A stretch of 64,000 nucleotides of DNA from Thraustochytrium sp. TN22 (Eukaryota > Sar > Bigyra > Thraustochytrida > Thraustochytriidae): assembly GCA_013306675.1 (NCBI GenBank), contig JABLUY010000100.1:55714-119713 (forward strand), in the 5' to 3' direction. Under the pieces are notes generated by a model. The model had not been told where the DNA came from, did no database searches, and was given only the letters and a program-made list of their open reading frames with translations. Position numbers and translations under genes: made by a program. Below are positions 60,778 through 64,000 of the stretch, piece after piece (positions within the stretch are counted from its first letter, which is position 1; each line of letters opens with the position of its first letter).

Positions 60778-61536
60778 ATGCTCGCGGAGCAGGACGAGGC
60801 CGTCGGCGAGCACGGCGACGCACAGCCGACGAGCTCGCACGGGCTGCTCCAGGGCGAGGACCAGGGCGAAATCGGCGAGGTGGAGGACCCGGATGACGTG
60901 CTGGGCGCGCGGCGGCTCAGAAACGTGGGCGTGACCAAGCTGCCCTTCTTCCTTGGCAGCGTGCGCCAGCTTGTCGCGGGGCTTGCAGCCTCGAGCCTGC
61001 TGGGGTTGGTCATCTGCCTGGTTGTGGCGGCGCTGGAGGATGCCATCTTCACGGCCTCGGGCCTTATTAACCCGGACGAGAGTGACGAGGTGATGGAGTC
61101 CATGACTCTCTCTCTTGTGCGCATCATGGTTTTCGTCTTCTTCTTCGACCTCATCGTCGCCCTCATTGTGCGCCTCATGCCCCCAGTCTTGGAGATCAAG
61201 CTCTCGTTAGACCGGCCCGCGGAGCTCCGGATCAAAATGATGTGCTTCACGATCTTTCGTGTCGCCAACTTCGGGCCCGACACGGTCCAGATTCGCCTCA
61301 TCCGCACCTCGCGCCTGCAGCGACTCTTGCTCGCGAATTTTAGTGACGCGCCCTTCGCCATCCAGCTCAACAAGAAGAGCTTCTCCTGCGACTGCTGCTG
61401 CAGCACCAAGATGCGCTTCGTGCTCAAGGACACCGCCACCTTTCTCGAGGCCTGCCGCCGTCTCCACATTCGCGTGCTTGACGAGCACCACTTTAGCGCC
61501 AGCACAGAGCTCGCTGCTCGTGTTGGCGACGTGTAA
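60778..61536 (+). CDS. Two-pass membrane protein, unknown function
   Basis: 252 aa from the ATG at 60778. Acidic N-terminus, two hydrophobic segments (about 68-92, LVAGLAASSLLGLVICLVVA; about 112-136, MVFVFFFDLIVALIVRLM), then a C-terminal globular domain with a Cys cluster (FSCDCCCSTKM) and a basic face. The Cys cluster may bind metal or be palmitoylated. No family recognised. It shares a divergent promoter with BBS7, which might hint at co-expression. Confidence 0.7.
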   Translation: MLAEQDEAVGEHGDAQPTSSHGLLQGEDQGEIGEVEDPDDVLGARRLRNVGVTKLPFFLGSVRQLVAGLAASSLLGLVICLVVAALEDAIFTASGLINPDESDEVMESMTLSLVRIMVFVFFFDLIVALIVRLMPPVLEIKLSLDRPAELRIKMMCFTIFRVANFGPDTVQIRLIRTSRLQRLLLANFSDAPFAIQLNKKSFSCDCCCSTKMRFVLKDTATFLEACRRLHIRVLDEHHFSASTELAARVGDV

Positions 61537-61688
61537 CAAATTCAGAAACAACCTCCTCAAGCCCCCATTACCTCGGCGGCTGACCCTTGGCGGCTCGGCT
61601 TGTCCTGGCTGTTGTGAGCGAGACGCACATTCTCAGCCTGAGACACGGCAGATCAAATCTGTTTCATCCAGCCATTGACCCGTTGATC

Positions 61689-62561
61689 ATGGTGGACTAC
61701 TCCAAGTGGGACCGACTCGAGGATAGCGATGATGAGCAGGACGAGGCCACCGCCGCCGCGCCTCGCGTGACGCGGCTGGATGCCCCGTCGAGCGTCACCT
61801 TCGGTGGTGGCGGCGCGCGCGATGGCAGTGGCGATGGCCATGGTCGTGGCCACGGCGCCGCGCCCACCATCGAGATCCGGACGCCCGACCCCGCGCCGCC
61901 AGCGGCAGCTGGGCCGGCGTCGCAGACCAGCGCGCCGCCGCCGCCGACGCCTGCTCCGATGCCGCCAGCGGCCGAGGCCGACCGCGAAGAGAGCGCGGGC
62001 CAGGCCACGGGCGCGGCCGGCAAGGAGGCGAACAGGGACGTGGCCAAGCTCACCAGGAATGGGCAGCGCGAGGCGACCTTTTTGTGGGCGCAGGACCTCG
62101 GCTCGGTGGCCGTGCATGTGCCAGTGGCCGCCGGGACCCGCGCCAAGGACGTGGCCGTGGACCTGGTGGCCGACGGCACGCTGGTCGTGCGCGTGGCAGG
62201 CCATGACGTGCTGCGTCGCGAGCTTGCCGGCGACGTTTGGGGCGCCATTCGTCGCGCGCCGCAGCCGCTCGGCAGCAAGCAGGAGCTACAGACGCAGCTC
62301 GAGGAGAAGGAGATGCTCTGGGAGCTGCAGGACCTGCCCGAGGCGGCGCGGCCCAACGCCGACCTCACGCGCTGCGTGAGCGTGACGCTCACCAAGTATT
62401 TCCCCGCGGGCCTGCGCACCATATGGTGGAAACGCGCTTTTCAAGGCGGCCAGGAGCACGACCGCGACACGGCGACGCTGGAGGACGTCAACGCTGGTGG
62501 CGGTACCTTTAAGAAGGTTTGGGAGGAGTCCGTGGCTGAGTTCGCCAAGCGTGTGGCCTGA
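61689..62561 (+). CDS. CS-domain (p23/NudC-like) protein
   Basis: 290 aa from the ATG at 61689 (MVDYSKWDRLEDSDDE, a common opening in protist CS proteins). A Pro/Ala-rich linker (about 50-120) precedes a CS fold (about 130-260): ATFLWAQDLGSVAVHVPVAA, DVAVDLVADGTLVVRVAG, MLWELQDLPE, VSVTLTKYF and TIWWKRAF. The paired Trp near the end corresponds to the EWW motif of NudC/p23-type CS domains. I infer an HSP90 co-chaperone or NudC-related adaptor. The end of the gene recurs in degenerate copies downstream. Confidence 0.82.
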   Translation: MVDYSKWDRLEDSDDEQDEATAAAPRVTRLDAPSSVTFGGGGARDGSGDGHGRGHGAAPTIEIRTPDPAPPAAAGPASQTSAPPPPTPAPMPPAAEADREESAGQATGAAGKEANRDVAKLTRNGQREATFLWAQDLGSVAVHVPVAAGTRAKDVAVDLVADGTLVVRVAGHDVLRRELAGDVWGAIRRAPQPLGSKQELQTQLEEKEMLWELQDLPEAARPNADLTRCVSVTLTKYFPAGLRTIWWKRAFQGGQEHDRDTATLEDVNAGGGTFKKVWEESVAEFAKRVA

Positions 62562-62662
62562 GAGAAGTCCGCGGCAGAGTTTGTCAAGCAAGCGTGTGGC
62601 CCGAAAGGACATCATGCCAACAGAAAGCTCGTCAAGCGTCTGGCCTAAGAGGACTTCATGGC
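62525..62662 (+). repeat. Degenerate repeats of the CS-gene 3' end
   Basis: The native end (62525-62563: GAGTCCGTGGCTGAGTTCG, CCAAGCGTGTGGCCTGA) is followed by a second copy (about 62564-62606, AAGTCCGCGGCAGAGTTTG, CAAGCGTGTGGCCCGA) and a third partial copy (about 62624-62662, GCTCGTCAAGCGTCTGGCC, TAAGAGGACTTCATGGC). Identity is moderate. Confidence 0.75.
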
Positions 62663-62769
62663 TGACTGTGAGTTCGCCTCCCGTATGACCTGATGAGAGC
62701 AGTCCATGACCTGAGCTCGTCACCGCGTGACGCCGAGGAAATACGCATACTCTCGTTTTACCACCCAGT

Positions 62770-63918
62770 CTACCTCTTCGACATCTCCTCGCGAATAGCT
62801 TCGTCGTGCTCGCCAAGGCGCGGCACGTTACCGAGCGAGGGCGGCGAGGGCTGAATCGCGGGCGCCGGGACCTCAATCTCGTTGCCCTGCTCCGTGCGGT
62901 ACGTGACAGTACGTAGCTGCGGGTGCGAGACGAGACCCTTGACGGTGTTGAGCTCGCCAAAGGCAATGCCAGCATCGAGCAAATTCTGGGTGAGCACGTC
63001 GGCGTCGCGCGCGCCAAAGGCGTCCTGCACGAGCGCGTCAAGCGCCTCACGGTTCGCGACGCGGTCTGTGGCGTTCGAGAAGCGCGCGTCCGTGGCAATG
63101 GAGGCATCGCCCAGGACCTCGGCGCAGAGCCGCGTCCACTCGCGCTCGTTTTGGATGGAGATGAGGATCTTCCGGCCGTCGCGGGACGCAAAAGCGCCGT
63201 AAGGCGCGATGCTCGGGTGCTTGAGGCCGACGCGACGCACCTCGTTGTCGCTGTACTTGGTCTGGATAAATGGAACGTTCATAATCTCCGCAATCGTGTC
63301 AAACATCGAGACCTTGTAGCCGCCGCCGCGGCCCGTGCGCTCGCGCTCATAGAGCCCCTGCAGAATGGCGCTGTAGCCGTTCATGCCCGTGGTGATGTCG
63401 CACACGCTAACGCCGACGCGGCCTGGCTCCTCCGGCGAGCCAGTCACGTCGCACAGGCCGGCCTCGGCCGCCACGAGCAGGTCGTACGCCTTGTACGTGC
63501 TGCGTGGGCCTTCGTCGCCGTAGCCGGAGATGTCGAGTGTGATGAGCCTCGGGTTCAGCTCGCGCAGCGCCTCGCTGCCGAGGCCCGCGCGCTCCGCGGC
63601 GCCCGGCGCCAGGTTCTGCACGAAGACGTCCGCCTTGCGCGCGATGTAATCGCGCAGTGCGTCCCGGTCCGCCGTGTCCTTGATGTCCGCCGTCAGCGAC
63701 TCCTTGCCGCGATTCAGCCAGGCGAAGTAGCTGCTGGCGCCCGCCGCGTTGCGGTCGTACTGCCGCGCGAAGTCGCCGTGCGGCCGCCGCTCCACCTTGA
63801 TCACGCGCGCGCCCTGGTCCGCCAGCTTGCTCGTGCAGAAGGGCGCCGCCACGGCCTGCTCCAGCGACACCACCACCAGCCCTCCCAGGAGCCCGCCGCG
63901 CCGCGCCAGCCCGGACAT
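62770..63918 (-). CDS. Class III CoA-transferase (CaiB/BaiF family)
   Basis: 382 aa from the ATG at 63918. Moves CoA between carboxylic acids through an aspartyl-CoA thioester; eukaryotic members include SUGCT, and bacterial ones formyl-CoA transferase. Motifs: VVVSLEQAVAAPFCTSKLAD, GARVIKVERRPHGDFAR, FAWLNRGKESL, VFVQNLAPGAAERAGLG, LITLDISGYGDEGP, the catalytic Asp in YKAYDLLVAAEAGL, then GVSVCDITTGMNGYSAILQG. The C-terminal lid includes HPSIAPYGAF and HPQLRTVTY. Length is typical (about 380-445). A weakly hydrophobic N-terminus could be a poor organelle leader. A GCC/CCG triplet run lies directly upstream. Confidence 0.93.
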   Translation of the reverse strand: MSGLARRGGLLGGLVVVSLEQAVAAPFCTSKLADQGARVIKVERRPHGDFARQYDRNAAGASSYFAWLNRGKESLTADIKDTADRDALRDYIARKADVFVQNLAPGAAERAGLGSEALRELNPRLITLDISGYGDEGPRSTYKAYDLLVAAEAGLCDVTGSPEEPGRVGVSVCDITTGMNGYSAILQGLYERERTGRGGGYKVSMFDTIAEIMNVPFIQTKYSDNEVRRVGLKHPSIAPYGAFASRDGRKILISIQNEREWTRLCAEVLGDASIATDARFSNATDRVANREALDALVQDAFGARDADVLTQNLLDAGIAFGELNTVKGLVSHPQLRTVTYRTEQGNEIEVPAPAIQPSPPSLGNVPRLGEHDEAIREEMSKR

Positions 63919-63946
63919 GCTCTCGCGCCGCTCCGCCGCCTCCGCC

Positions 63947-63949
63947 GCT

Positions 63950-64000
<51 letters not shown>
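63947..64000. repeat. CCG/CGG triplet microsatellite at the window edge
   Basis: Uninterrupted CCG units reach the last base. It lies about 30 bp upstream of the CoA-transferase start, thus in its 5' UTR or promoter. True length unknown because the window ends inside it. Confidence 0.95.

Noticed and set aside
1-64000. CRISPR arrays, integrated virus or transposon
   Set aside because: Repeats seen are tandem or simple; there are no spaced identical repeats, no transposase, reverse transcriptase, integrase or capsid-like frames.
1-64000. tRNA or rRNA genes
   Set aside because: No cloverleaf with T-loop consensus or rRNA-like block was recognised by eye; a covariance-model scan would be decisive.

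Overview
This window is nuclear DNA of a very GC-rich, flagellated microbial eukaryote. Genes are mostly single-exon or carry one short GT-AG intron (54-201 bp), many are arranged head to head, and triplet and CT-rich microsatellites are common. Ciliary genes (CEP162-like, SSNA1, BBS7), a bacterial-type MutS with an organelle-style N-terminus, bacterial-type UDP-galactopyranose mutase, TIR-like/TPR proteins and the absence of any photosynthesis gene would suit a heterotrophic stramenopile such as a thraustochytrid or bicosoecid. That assignment is inference; the domain Eukaryota is certain.

Layout. 0-6 kb: MLH1 (3' end off the window), a divergent succinyl-CoA ligase beta paralogue and a polytopic membrane protein. 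6.6-13 kb: an unknown membrane protein, then three tandem sniffer-like short-chain dehydrogenases on the minus strand. 13-15.4 kb: gene-free. 15.4-24 kb: an armadillo-repeat protein, a CEP162-like coiled-coil protein with an embedded Tudor-like module, and a basic nuclear-type protein. 24-31 kb: MutS, head to head with RNF113/CWC24, then an FMR1/FXR-like KH protein. 31-37 kb: a small spliced secreted protein, EAF6, a TIR-like/TPR protein and SSNA1. 37-46 kb: a four-module fusion (temptin, PEDS1/Kua lipid desaturase, cytochrome b5, sulfite-oxidase-type molybdoenzyme), head to head with a membrane-anchored UDP-galactopyranose mutase; then a RING-H2 membrane ligase. 46-51.5 kb: a repeat-rich block of broken genes (membrane-protein fragments, a subtilase relic, a stray UGM fragment). 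51.8-64 kb: a polyQ protein, glycine cleavage H protein, RPB4 with a pseudogenised 3' tandem copy, BBS7, a two-pass membrane protein, a CS-domain protein and a class III CoA-transferase.

Two things stand out. First, the fusion gene: its cytochrome b5 sits between a diiron lipid desaturase that needs b5 electrons and a molybdenum domain that normally delivers electrons to b5. A self-contained, molybdoenzyme-powered desaturase is therefore plausible. Second, a structural pattern: at least five genes (RNF113, CEP162-like, RPB4, RING-H2, CS-domain) have their 3' end, stop codon included, duplicated in tandem or near-tandem just downstream.

Exon boundaries were read by eye from GT/AG sites and reading-frame continuity, and family assignments come from recognised motifs, not from searches. 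Single-base breaks in the 48-51 kb block could be real decay or assembly error.
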